From NCBI GenBank assembly GCA_036571765.1, contig BROE01000007.1, positions 11,089,264-11,153,263 of the forward strand: a stretch of 64,000 nt of DNA, in the 5' to 3' direction. The notes beneath the pieces are model-generated. The model saw nothing but the letters and a program-made list of their open reading frames with translations, was not told where the DNA came from and ran no database searches. Positions 1 to 11,097 of the stretch are shown here, in pieces. The position numbers and the translations under genes are program-made. The stretch is from Plecoglossus altivelis (Eukaryota > Chordata > Actinopteri > Osmeriformes > Plecoglossidae). How positions within the stretch are numbered: the first letter of the stretch is position 1; each line of letters opens with the position of its first letter.

Positions 1-424
1 AATGTAACAGTAGTTTGTCCTCCGACTGTGCGTTTGTAGCCATGTTACACGTGTGAACATCGCTGAACGGTCAGCTAAGATGAAGGCTGTAAGTTAAACT
101 CCAGGTTCAGTCAGGTATTGGCTGCAAAGCCTCTTAAAGCACGTTGTGATTGGACCACGCTCCAGGCTGATGTCCCCCACCTCCATGTCCGGCCAGCCTG
201 GGTCTCTGCCATTAGTCTCTGATTCCTTTGATCTGCTGCCCATGTACATTTCCTGCGCTCTGATTAACCCTACGCTAGTTAGCATGCTTGGCGAGCAGTT
301 AGAGCGCTAGCACCGGAGGGATCTTAACACCTGGATAATGAACTTTTTGAAATGCCGCCATGAAACAAACTGAGATTGCGCGCTCTTCATTTGCATATAT
401 TTCCGAAAGGGGATGGAGGCAAAA

Positions 425-449
425 GGGGGGGGGGGGGGGGGGGGGGGGG
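425..449. repeat. poly-G run (25 G)
   Basis: An uninterrupted run of 25 G on the plus strand. Its length is prone to sequencing error. It could form G-quadruplex structure. Confidence 0.95.
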
Positions 450-1365
450 TGATGCAACAACAACAAGGTGGTGGTAATTTATGGAAAGCCCCTTCCAGAT
501 TCACCCAGGGCCTTTCTGTGGCTCTGTTGTCTTTGGAGACAGGAAAATGAATCCCGCTCTCTCTCCGTCTCTGTCTCTCTCTGCTCCCCCGCACTCAGTG
601 CTGTCCTGCTGGACTCTGATACACAGCAGCCTGGAGTTCTGAGTTCTGGGTGAGAACGAAGGAAAAGAACAGAAGAACCACAAGATAAAAGTAGTTCACA
701 GAAGTATTGACTGACACCAAGAACCGCTTGAGGCTCATGGCATGTTAAACTCCTGTCATCTGGAGAGTGGCTAGCCGAACAATGACAGGTGATAATGGTG
801 GCGAAGTTGGGACTTTTGTAACTCAGAAAAGTTATGACTCAAACTTCAGTTATTGTTAGAGCTTCGTATGTATGGGGGACTTGCCTAGATCAAATGGAGG
901 AAAATCATTAACGTGTCAATGGTCTCAAGTAGAGAACCTGTGCAATCAGAGATCTGGGGTGTATAGAAAAGAAATGTATAAAGTAAGTAGAAAATGGAGC
1001 ATAATTCCGTTTCTTACATGTACTGTGAGACAGCGTTTCCCAGCAGAGGTAGTGGTTCATTGTTGCTCAGGGGTAGCATGAATGATTAGATAAGGTGGAT
1101 GGGGAAAGGTTTTAAAGGGACACATCTTTGACAAGTAGTTGTACCGATCGTCTCCTTCCCCCTGTTCCCCCCCTTCTCCGGTCTCCCAGAGTATCCTCCC
1201 TAAATGGCTGGATCAATGGTAGTCTGCTAATGGGTTTGTGTCTCTTAGCGTGGGGGTCCAAGGCCTTCTAGAAGAACGAGAACGAACATAGAACGAGTTA
1301 CGGAATGCTATCGTTTCTTCCTCAGCGGAACATCTCAACCAGCTTCCTTATTATGAACTTGTAGT

Positions 1366-1465
1366 TGTGGAACTTCGTAGAGAGTGATGCCATCGGTTAC
1401 TGTGGAACTTCGTAGAGAGTGATGCCATCGGTTACTGTGGAGCTTCGTAGACAGTGATGCCATCG
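1366..1465. repeat. 35-bp tandem repeat, about 3 copies
   Basis: Units begin with TGTGGAACTTCGTAGAGAG at 1366, 1401 and 1436. The first two copies (1366-1400 and 1401-1435) are identical. The third has two substitutions (AGCTTCG, GACAGTG) and then diverges, with the GGTTAC end displaced to about 1474. This is a small minisatellite and not obviously coding, because TAG occurs in one frame of each unit. Confidence 0.9.
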
Positions 1466-2538
1466 AAACCACCGGTTACCGTGGAGCCTTTCCTGGGCGT
1501 GTTGCCTGCTGAAATCCCAACAGGCTCAGGTTTCTGACTCCGTCTGCCTTCCGGAGGTGGACACAAAGTCTGGTGCCAAGGACAAACCAGCCAACGCAGA
1601 AACCAGAAATAGCCCTTAATGTTAAACACAAAGTGTCACAATACGTCAACTGTATCCATGTCATTTTTGAAATAATCTGTTTCTTACTATAATCCAAAAA
1701 CATGTTTTTTTCATGAGTAGATGACAGGAAAATGTGTTGGCGTTGAAGGACACGGTAGATGTTCACAAGGGAATAAAGGGGTTTTCAAACCAGGAACCAC
1801 CACCTGTTAAGAAGATGAAGGAAACATAAGGTGTTTTGATTGAAAACAAGCTGTCAATGAAGTCATTTACCTACATTTAGCTAAGCTGTTCTGGATGCTA
1901 ATGTGTGAACTTCCTTAGCATGTCCACCAGAGGAGGCAAAAAAAGAACATTCGGATGGAGAGAAGAGATAACAACTGGAACAATTGAATGTTTTCTTTGA
2001 TGGTCTGGTCAGAGCACCGGTTTGATGGTTTAAATGATTGGAAGCATTGTAGGATGGAGAAGCCATCTGCTGCTGGAGTATGAGGATGGGTAGTCTGCTG
2101 TTCACTCACAGCTCACCAGCCACATGTGGAAACACACACACACACACACGCACAGTAGTAAAATGGTGTGTGCGTGTGGACACTTAAGGCATTAGAGTTA
2201 ACTACCATATGTTTAAATGGAAAGGTTTTGACTCAGGAATTCTTCAAGTTGGCTTTTCATAGGCAGTATTTAGCAGGTCTGTGCCCTGTACAATAGATCA
2301 AGGTTATGCACTCTTCTCCCTCGCCTGCTCTTTTGAGTGTCTGTACCTGATGGACTGTGAAACATAGTTAATACATTGATGCTATTGTTACTGTTCTTGA
2401 TGTTGGATTCTCACTGGTGGCTCATTGACAGTTTTTTTTAACCACCCGAAAGCATCCCCCCCCTGCCCCCTCTGACCTCCCACTTCCTGTCTCTTCTACC
2501 ATCCCTCCTCTCTGCTCACATCCACTCTCTCCCTCCAG

Positions 2539-2559
2539 CCCCCCCCCCCCCCCCCCCCC
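2539..2559. repeat. poly-C run (21 C)
   Basis: Twenty-one C directly after a pyrimidine tract ending CTCCAG at 2533-2538. It abuts the candidate exon of brca1 described at 2565-2620 and may hide or displace its splice acceptor. Confidence 0.9.
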
Positions 2560-2564
2560 ATCCT

Positions 2565-2620
2565 CCCAACAACGGATTGATCGTATCCTGTAACGAACCC
2601 TTCATTCTCAAAACACGCTT
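2565..2620 (+). CDS. brca1: brca1 candidate exon (start of BRCT2), splice sites unclear
   Basis: The frame reads GLIVSCNEPFILKT, which resembles the exon that opens the second BRCT repeat of BRCA1 (human FRGLEICCYGPFTNMPT). Matches include the Gly-Leu pair, one Cys and Pro-Phe at the same spacing. It lies directly upstream of the next expected exon, so position supports the call. Neither boundary is clean. The nearest upstream AG is at 2537-2538, before 21 C residues, and no GT donor in the required phase (one base into a codon) follows the conserved part. A GC donor after ACAC near 2616 would give the right phase but is not close to consensus. It may be a real exon in poorly sequenced DNA, a diverged exon, or a chance match. 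Confidence 0.45.
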
Positions 2621-2757
2621 CAGGGACGTGGATGAAGGAGAACGGAGAGGAAAAACCCACATCTGAGGAACAGCAGCTGACAGATGATATTGATGATTCA
2701 GATTTGCCCTTTTCTGTGTGTGTGTGTGTCTGTGTCTGTGTCTGTGTGTGTGTACAG

Positions 2758-2831
2758 GTCAGATGGAGTGGATGGTGGAACTATGTGGAGGGAGACTAGT
2801 GAAGGATCCGCTCCTTTTCACGGATAAACGG
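2758..2831 (+). CDS. brca1: brca1 BRCT2 exon a (74 nt)
   Basis: Acceptor TGTACAG ends at 2757 and donor GTATGT starts at 2832. The first two bases finish a codon from the previous exon, followed by 24 codons (QMEWMVELCGGRLVKDPLLF...). Its length equals human BRCA1 coding exon 22 in the traditional numbering. Confidence 0.9.
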
Positions 2832-4213
2832 GTATGTGACCTTCCCTCCTACAGCCATTCTTAAGTGGTGGCCCCATGGAGCTGTCAGCCCTCTGTCCTG
2901 CCACCCACACAAGACTACATTCAACGACTTAACAGTTTAATCCTTGAGAGAACGGGCGGAAAAAACTATTCAAAGAATGTGTTGACTTGCTAAGGAGAAA
3001 TGTAAGTGATGAAGAAAAACCATCGTTGTGATTTTTGTTTCTCATACAGAAGTCTCATCAAGTAGTTATTGTGCAGCCTGGTTCAGACTTATCAGAAGCA
3101 AGAAACTACAAAGGTAGGTATGATTTACTGTTGGGTTTGAGTTCATACTCTCGTCCAGAGTCCACAGTCCCACACTGTTTAACGCACACAACAATCACAC
3201 ACACGCACACGTATGTACAGCCAGAAAACACTGCTGTACGCATCATGCTGTAGCACCCTTTTTACCCTGACATTAGAAAAAGGGGAAGGAACTGAATCAT
3301 TTCTGCTCAAGTGACTCTTGGCTAGGGCACCTGCGTAGACCTGTAGGCTGTCAGAGAGAGCGCCTGTGTTAGACTTCACTCAAGCATGAACAGGAGCGAC
3401 TGTTCTGTCAGGGGGAGCGATGACACTGGGGCTCCTCCAAATATTGGGAGGGTTTTTACTTTGCCTGACAGAGAAGGAAATTGCAAAAAAAGATTCAATC
3501 GAAACAATCGAAGTCCAGATCCATCCAAAGCAGCGAGCGGAGAGGGTAGGTGAAGAAGAGCGTGAGGCGCGGTGAGAATCCCTGGGAGGAGGCAGGTGGA
3601 AAGGTGCAGCAACAGAGGCTGGGCTGGAGTCTTAAGGAGGGAAGATGCAGAGACGTTGATGAAGGTGGAGAGAGTGACAGAGGTAGCGATAAAGACAGAG
3701 GTGGTAAATCAGCCTGCTCTCTGTGCCTTCTGATTTGTGTTGCTGCATATTTAATGTGGCCTTTCCGCTCCTCCTGTGTCCTCAGGCTTTCCCAGTCTGA
3801 GTAATAGATGTACACCTTTTTCTCTTTGTGCTCTGGATTTGAAATGCACGCACACACACACATCACACATCTATGACACGCACATCTTGGATCGTTATTG
3901 TTGGTTCCCAGAGAACAGCCTCAAACCAAGTACGCGCATACAGAATGCATGCGACACACTCTTGAGTTCTGTTAATATGCTATTATGAATTCACACTGCC
4001 AGCCATGACTATTTCTAGAGGAGTACAGGTTGTTGATTTTAGGGTTTGAAGGACACCTTTGTATTGTTGTACCGTTACTATAGCAACAGTTCAACCTGGT
4101 TTTGTGTCTTATCTCTAGCCCTTCAGAGAAATGCTACCGTGGTGACCCGTGGTTGGCTACTTGATACCGTGGCGACTTACACCATCCAGAACCTTGACAA
4201 CTACAAAACGTAA
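2758..4213 (+). CDS. brca1: BRCA1 C-terminal exons (second BRCT repeat), partial gene
   Basis: This is the 3' end of the BRCA1 tumour-suppressor gene, a nuclear E3 ligase and repair scaffold whose tandem BRCT repeats bind pSer-x-x-Phe partners. Three exons join in frame: 2758-2831, 3050-3113 and 4119-4213. They encode QMEWMVELCGG..., then SHQVVIVQPGSDLSE..., then TVVTRGWLLDTVATYT... and a stop at 4211-4213. These align with human QLEWMVQLCGA, HPIVVVQPDA and PVVTREWVLDSVALYQ. The first exon is 74 nt, the same as the human exon; the second is 64 nt against 61. The hallmark BRCT Trp is present (RGWLLD). The protein ends NLDNYKT and lacks the human tail after Tyr. The gene is tail to tail with rnd2, as in human. 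Earlier exons lie upstream or are unrecognised. Confidence 0.9.
3050..3113 (+). CDS. brca1: brca1 BRCT2 exon b (64 nt)
   Basis: Acceptor TCATACAG ends at 3049 and donor GTAGGT starts at 3114. It encodes KSHQVVIVQPGSDLSEARNY plus Lys and ends one base into a codon. The VVIVQP core matches the human VVVQP strand. Confidence 0.9.
4119..4213 (+). CDS. brca1: brca1 last coding exon
   Basis: Acceptor ATCTCTAG ends at 4118. The exon encodes ALQRNATVVTRGWLLDTVAT, then YTIQNLDNYKT and TAA. It carries the conserved BRCT Trp and the final helix. Confidence 0.92.
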
Positions 4214-4604
4214 TCCCTAGTCTACTCTAAGATGTTGGCCTAGTAGACCTCACCAGCTTTGCGTGACCAGGGAGAGGTCTACTTTCTCCCGGGCAGGTCT
4301 GTGGGCAGGCTTGGTTCTACCCTCTGGACTATGTCTGCACAGACTTTAAAAGAAAGACCATCTCACAGTAAAACACCTTGAATGAGTTACAGTCATTATC
4401 TACCTGTTATTGAAGATGGACCTGATGTTGCTGTCTTTCTGCTCCCTCTTGTCTGTGTCTGGTTTCATTTCTTTACCAAAAAATGTATGATCAAACTCCT
4501 CACTACTAAGCGCAATTTCTGCACTTTAATTTGTCTTCTTTTTCCCCCCTTTGTTATTGACTTACCATCTTAAAGTTGCATTTTATATTTGTAACGTGAT
4601 TAAA
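4214..4604 (+). other. brca1: brca1 3' UTR with candidate poly(A) signal
   Basis: Non-coding sequence after the brca1 stop. ATTAAA at 4599-4604, after a T-rich stretch, is a plausible poly(A) signal and would give a 3' UTR of about 400 nt. This is inferred from the motif only. Confidence 0.45.
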
Positions 4605-4739
4605 ATGTGTGGTGTACCTAAAGATGATAATTTCTGGGAAAAGTCTTCAGTGGTAAGACCTCATCCTGTGACAAGAAACAGATGATCCAAAGAAAAGCAT
4701 GTGTGCATTAGTCATGATCAAGACATCCATGTGCACAAG

Positions 4740-4770
<31 letters not shown>
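4740..4770. repeat. (CA)n microsatellite
   Basis: A run of CA dinucleotides in the brca1-rnd2 intergenic DNA. Confidence 0.9.
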
Positions 4771-4772
<2 letters not shown>

Positions 4773-7700
4773 CATACATTTAGCGATGCTGTCTACACTG
4801 AGAATTCGGATCAGAATACACATCGAAAACCAGGCTTTTCTTCCTTCTTGTCTCATACATTTATGTAGTCTTGTGTAATATTCATATGTTTATTTTTGTC
4901 TCACACAGATGTGTTTAAGGGAAACGATGATGGAAGGTTAGCTTGTTTTCCCATCTCCCCGCACAGATAGAATGTCATGGACATGATTCAGCGCAGGATA
5001 ATATTGTTCTACGTCCTCCAAACGACTAGACACAACTTTCGGTTGATCGCTAGTTTTGTACGTACACAGCTGTCATTAAATCTGACATGACTAGTTAAAT
5101 AAATTACCCCGCACAGCATTTGTACACTCAAATATATATATAAAAAATGTTTTTCTAATATTACACAGTAGTGTCATCATCAAAGGAAAAACTTGAAAGA
5201 CTTGTAATTACTATCTCAATTTAGGCTCAGATGTGCAAACACTTCACTTAATATGTTCACTAGAATTATAGTTAGTTTGATTTTGGTGAAGGGTTTAAAA
5301 TTGAAGATGGTTCCAGACATGATTACGTAATTGTCGTTTACTCAGACTGAAGGACCATTCTTGCCACTAATTACAGCAGTAAATTAATTCAAACTGGTGC
5401 CACAATAATATAAGAACTGATATATTTGTAAATATATACCCATACAAAATATATTGTATGTATCCATAAAAAATATGGATTCTTGAAGAACAAAGACAAA
5501 AAATGCTGGATATCACGATTGAAAACCCCTTTCCCAGAATTTGGCAGTAAACGTTCCTGTTTCTGTGAAGAACCAGCGCCTGGGTCTTTCATTGTATTAC
5601 AATATTCTCCGACAAACGTTTGCAACGCCAAACATTTCTGACAAGGTCGAAACCCTTTTATCGCAGACAATCTAGTGCATCTTTTATATGGGCGTTGCTA
5701 AGGAAAGGTAGTCGTGTTTAGCTTAGTTACCCGGGGCAGCATCCTCTCAAGGTCTCCTGCATTTCGAAGCTGATGTAAGCCCTCGCCATATACATGCCCT
5801 GCTGTAATGTTCTCTAACTCTTTGGATTCCCCACACTTCTCAGTCCTGCTGCATGTGTACAAGACTTCCAGGTATTGTACGTTAGATATCCCAAGACAAG
5901 AGCAACTGCACTGAGGGAGAAGAGAAAGCAGAACAGGCTTCGCCAGGAGCACGCGTTCATCTGAATTATTGAACAGGAAATGTGTTGGGTTGAGGAGAGA
6001 GAGGATGAGATTGAGGACCACTGCGAACTGAGAGTAGCGTGGCTCAAGTCCATAAACATGGCCCTGTTGCGTTCTGTAGTAGGCTTATAGCATATCATAT
6101 CGGAAATTATATTTTAACACCTTAAAGTTTGAAGGGGGGGAAAAAACATTTCTGTTTTTACCTCCGCGTTTACACAGAATGTTTACTCGTAAAACTAGAC
6201 ATTTTTGAGATGGTCAGAATCCAGTATAAACATCCAATAGTCTTCTCAATCCTAAAGATAACGGATACGGTTAATGAACCGAGATGTCATCTGTTCCTGC
6301 TGCTTGCAGCGGAAAATGGTTGCGTCTTTGTCAATGCAATGCCACTTACGGGCCACCTACAGATTGCCATGTGAGGAGCGCGACACTGATTAGCGACACT
6401 GATGAGACTTGCCCTAAGGCTCTTCATGAGATCTCGAGAGGCATTCTGTCTGTAAGACAGAAGACAAGCACAGCACATGAACTGAGAATGACGTGCTGTG
6501 ACTGCAGTCATGAAATATTGTATCGTGTTCTTGAATCCTTCAGGGGACAATTCTTGCATCTCTGTGAACGGAAAACTCACTCGAGGCCTATCGTCTTAAT
6601 GTCGTATGAAAAACATTTAAACGATTAGACAACGAAATGAAAGTAGCGATTAAGTATGCTAATTGTATGTTAGTCTGATTATGTGCGTGTACATGACTTG
6701 AACGAATGAAAGACTTTTGAAGGACATGGCTTCTGGATGCTATATTTGAAGAGACATGACACTCTTGTAACATACTTGGTTATTGACTTGTTCGATCATG
6801 GTAGACTGCACTTACGATGGAAGGCCAATACCTTAAGGATCCTGGGCTATTCTCTCTTCTTGCGGTTGACTGAACCCTGCCTACGGTATTCTCCAGGTTG
6901 AAGTTACAGTAAATATCTATGATGAGCCTTCGTGCGTGCGTCCAGAGATGTTTTGCAGGTGGTTTATTGATTGGTGAAACCCACAGAGCCTGCTAATTTA
7001 ATATTATCACCTGAAAGAGGTTTCACTAAGCAGTCCTAAACGTTATGTGGTAATCTACACACACACTAATGCCTTCAGACTAATTAATGCAATTCTGAAA
7101 GTAAAGCAACGGTTACTCTCTTATTTGCATTTTTTGGGGTCTGAACAAGCCAAGCCAGTCATGTGCTTTAACAGCCAGTTATAACATCACATCCTTTGTG
7201 GACCTGTACAAAAGTGGGTTTATCTGCTGTGCATTTCTGGCTGTAGGGCTTCTCATGGTGCCATGAGGCTACAGAGTCGTCAGCCAGGAACCAACCTTCA
7301 CTGATGTTTCAGTTTGGATCATGTTGTGTTGGTGGAACAGCGGTAGGGACAACTGCCTACCCCTCCCCCCTCCCCCCTGGGATCCCTGCTCTCCCCACCT
7401 CCTGACCTCTCTAAGGAGCCAGAAGCTGCCTTGTTCAGCCTCTTCCAGCAGGAGAACCTTGCTGAACACAAAGCCTGCAGTCTCAAGAACCTTAAGGAAC
7501 CGCTGGGTTCCAGTGTAGCCTCTCTTTTTTTCTTTTCTTTTTTTTTTGTTGCATTGAACTCAGTGTCCTCGATCTCAACACCACTATGTCTAGCAGACTC
7601 AATCATGGTAGAAAATAGAAAATCTAACTAATGTCAAATCTTCAGCTCTGAGGGCTTTTAAATGTCAAATACACTGTATGCTTTGGCATGCTGAGACCGA

Positions 7701-9302
7701 AACATTCATTTTCCAATTCGTTTTTTTTCTTCTTCTCCAGCTTCTTGCTCAAATAGCAACATTCACAGAAAAACAGTGTGTGGATTCAGCATAATTGTCT
7801 CTGACAAGATCATGAATAATATGGACGATGCAAAAACACGATGCCGATTTTTTCTTATGGATTCTTTGCTTGGTACTTTGGAATTTACCCTCCATCTTAC
7901 TGTGTTCGTCTTCAATTTAACAGCTGCCTATTGTCATCCTATCAACAGTATTAGCAGCACTTTATTGTATTATTGCCTTTTAAGGACCAGTTAACAATGG
8001 CTGGATTGAAATGGGTCAAGACACAACTGGTGTTGCCCCTTTACACGTCCCCTAAAACCAAGCACGTGTTTGGAAGAACTGAATGTGCTGTGTTGGAGAG
8101 CAGCGAGCTGGGAAGTCCCTTCCATATCCCACACACAGCAAAACGCTTGTTATGGAATCCTAAAAAAAGAAGCTTTGTAAAATTGTCACAAGATTGCCCA
8201 ATAAGCAATACGTGATTTGACAACAACGTTTGACCATTCAAATATCCCTTTATAATCCGTCTTCTTAGACGTGGCAATACTGCTGGTTTACACTGTGCTT
8301 CTGTGCTTGTGTGTGTTTGTGTGGTTCCATGTGTAGCTGAAGTCCAAGCTCGAACGAACAGGTCCCTTTGATGATTGTGACAGTACGCATGGGAAATGAG
8401 CAGAGAACAATCTGGTTTGCCATCTGGAATGTTTTGGTGTGTAAGTGTATGTGGGAGACTTAGAAAAGGCACATGTAAGGGTTTAGTTACCAGTGGTGTG
8501 TGTGTAAGCTGTTCCACGATCAACGGATTGACACTTAAAGGTGGTCTGCCTCAAAGCTGAGAGATGTTCTCCGTTCGATAACATGCAGACTGGAATTTGT
8601 TTGTCCATCTTCATTTAAAGATGTTTTGGGGGTTTTGAGGAAGATTTCAACCTGGCCCCAAAATACAGAGTTAGCTCTGATTTAGGTCTGTAGAACGTAG
8701 TTCACCAAAATGGAAAAAAAGCGCCCTGCAAGTGCCCAGTAACTGTCTAGAAAATACATCCGGTTTATTATTTAAAAACAACACTGATATGAGTGTGTGG
8801 CAGTAAGATAATGTTTATTAAATGGATGCAGCATGTTCACAGTATGGTGTTTCAACACGCCAGAGTTCTCATGACAACTACAACAGAAACAGCTGTAGAA
8901 CCATTCTATGTATAAACCGCTCGGTACTCACAAGTCCCTCATCCATTAGGTAACAGTTTGCATGTACGGTTGAGTAAAGATCTAATGTGACCCTGATTTC
9001 AAATCCAGGTGAGATCAGAGGAGTTGTTAACAAAACAATTCAGAGGTTTGGTGTTCCACTGAGAGTTTTCGCCTTCTTATTTGTCTTTACTGAGCGAAGT
9101 ACTACTGCATGATAAAGCACTTCATGGACGCCTGCATCCCCAATTTCAAAAAGTACCCAAGTATTCATGGTACAATCATCAGATGCACACTTCAATACAC
9201 TTGCTCAAAGTGAGACAATCATAAATATTTATTCACAAGCATTTTTCACACCACTTGTTGGTGAGAGGTTTTTAAAATTCTGAACTTGAGCTGCTCATGT
9301 AA

Positions 9303-9483
9303 AATCAGCTGTCCGCCTACCTGCCTGCCTGCCTGCCCACCCGTCCGCCTGCCTGCCTATGCGCCCGCCTGCCCATCCGCACGCCTGCCTGCCCGCCCGC
9401 CCGCCTTCCTGTCCGCCTGCCCATCCGCCTACCTGCCCGCCTGCCTCCCTGCTCTCTGCCTTCCTATCCGGCCGCCCATCCGC
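9303..9483. repeat. degenerate (CCTG/CCCG/CCAT)n tetranucleotide repeat
   Basis: About 180 bp of tetranucleotide units of the forms GCCT, GCCC, GCCT and ATCC. The tract gives long open frames rich in Pro, Ala and Cys on the plus strand and Gly, Ala and Arg on the minus strand. These are consequences of composition, not genes. Confidence 0.9.
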
Positions 9484-11064
9484 TCGTCTGTCCTCTATAC
9501 TTTCATCTGCATTCTTTTCTGTTTCTGGGATGACCATTTCGAACCCTTTTCTCACCAACAGCGTGTGTGTGTGTGCGTGCGTGCGTGTGTGTGAGCGAGA
9601 GGAAGGCAGCACCTGAGACACATCAGAGTAAGAAGTGTCACCGCTGTGAATAATGTGTGCAGTTGTCCGTAATGACCCTGATGGCTCTCACGTGCCACTT
9701 GTTTATCCTCCCTGACAGCAGGACCGAACCTCTGCAGCTTTCACACAATGTCCCCTTGGCTGCAACTGATATGCTCAAACGATCATTGAAATGCTCAAAG
9801 GATACTGCTGTGTCAGACTGAATGCTAAAGGGCCATGAATCAGCAAAAAACATGAAACAGCGCCCCTAAACAAGCTTATTCGATTAAATATAGTATGACA
9901 CAACTGAATAAAATGACTAGGTGTAGTTTGAGAACATTTCCATAAAATCCACCTTAAAACCATTATTAGAAATGGCTGTTGGTAATGCAATTCCACGTCA
10001 GCACGCCTCCAGTAATTGCTGAAACAGCTTTTCAACGCCAGCCACCACACATCACAAATTTCTATGATTTCATTCTGTTACATCCTTGGCTGTGCAATCA
10101 AAGAGCCCTTGTATTCTTTCACCTGAACACATTCAAACACAAACAAAAGTTATGTTGCATTTAAATATCCATTTATTTCAGTCAGTCTAGAATGTGAAAT
10201 GGTGTGTGTGTGTGTGACATTTTGCATGTGTGTGTGTGTATGTATGCGTGTGTTAGAGGACCCAGAAGCTCCACGTTGGGTCTCGTTGTCGTAGAGAGAA
10301 CGGTAGGAGGAGTCAGAGTCTTGTGGACACAGACAACATATATTTTTAATCTGCTCAATTTTACATCCTGCTTAAATGGGTCGTGCATTTTTAATGCCTC
10401 ACTCTCTCCCGCAGACACGGCAATCATGTCATGACATCGTCATAGCCAGGGCCATCTTAATTATGGGATGAAGTTAGTTTCATTTAGCAATTTTGGAGAT
10501 TCAAATGAAGCAGATTTTGATTTGTCACTATTGGTAAACAGTAAGATTTTAATGGAGTGAACTTATCCTCGATCTGTTTCCTGAGGCCCAGAAGGCATTA
10601 GGTTGTAGTTTTATGGTAGCTGACAGTGCGAACAGAAGAGAGTCCATTAAAGATGCAGGAGGGTTGAGCCTCTGTGAGCACTGATCAGTGAAACTTTATC
10701 GTAGGATTAAAATGAAAGATGGACCCCATCGCGCCCTTGTGTGGGTGGCTAGGTGTGTGACTTTGATTATACATATATTTCATGTGTGTGGAGGCTATGA
10801 TTTTCTAGCAGGGTATAACAATGGCGAAACTAAATATGTACTCCGCAATTCAACCAAAACTAAACACTGGTGAGCCTTCCCGAAACCTATTCCAACATCA
10901 CTTATCACTGCAGTGGAGTTCAAAAGAAGTTCATGTTTTAGCTGGCTAATCTCTCCACTTCTACCTCTTTTACAAACCACATGCAGGTGCTTGCAATACC
11001 CAAGGGTTTCGTCTTCTCAGACAGCTTTTGGAGAAGCACAATCTGTCCCTGCCCCCAGGACTCC

Positions 11065-11097
11065 GGCAGCAGCAGTAGCAGCAGCAGTAGCAGCAGC
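11065..11097. repeat. (CAG)n with TAG interruptions
   Basis: A trinucleotide run of CAG units broken twice by TAG, in intergenic DNA. Its imperfect structure suggests stability rather than recent expansion. Confidence 0.85.

Larger units (their letters stand above)
1..2757 (+). other. brca1 intronic/upstream DNA, exons not resolved
   Basis: This stretch lies upstream of three clear brca1 BRCT exons, so it should contain introns and perhaps earlier BRCT exons of brca1. I see no convincing match to the first BRCT repeat or the inter-BRCT linker. It contains a 25-G run at 425-449, a 35-bp tandem repeat at 1366-1465, a short CA run near 2135, and a 21-C run at 2539-2559. A weak match to the exon that opens the second BRCT repeat is listed separately. 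No open frame here shows independent coding character. Confidence 0.5.

Noticed and set aside
1249..1320. Arg-rich frame after TCTCTTAG considered as a brca1 linker exon
   Set aside because: No usable donor follows, and the similarity to the human GPKRARES linker is only compositional.
5698..6098. Two overlapping minus-strand frames, one with a hydrophobic stretch
   Set aside because: The hydrophobic run suggested a small membrane protein, but the frames conflict, no family is recognised, and no splice or poly(A) signals support a gene.
8041..8523. 160-residue minus-strand frame in the brca1-rnd2 spacer
   Set aside because: His/Thr/Leu-rich over GT-rich DNA with no motif; chance open frame.
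9286..9621. Pro/Ala/Cys-rich and Gly/Ala/Arg-rich frames
   Set aside because: Translation of a degenerate tetranucleotide repeat.
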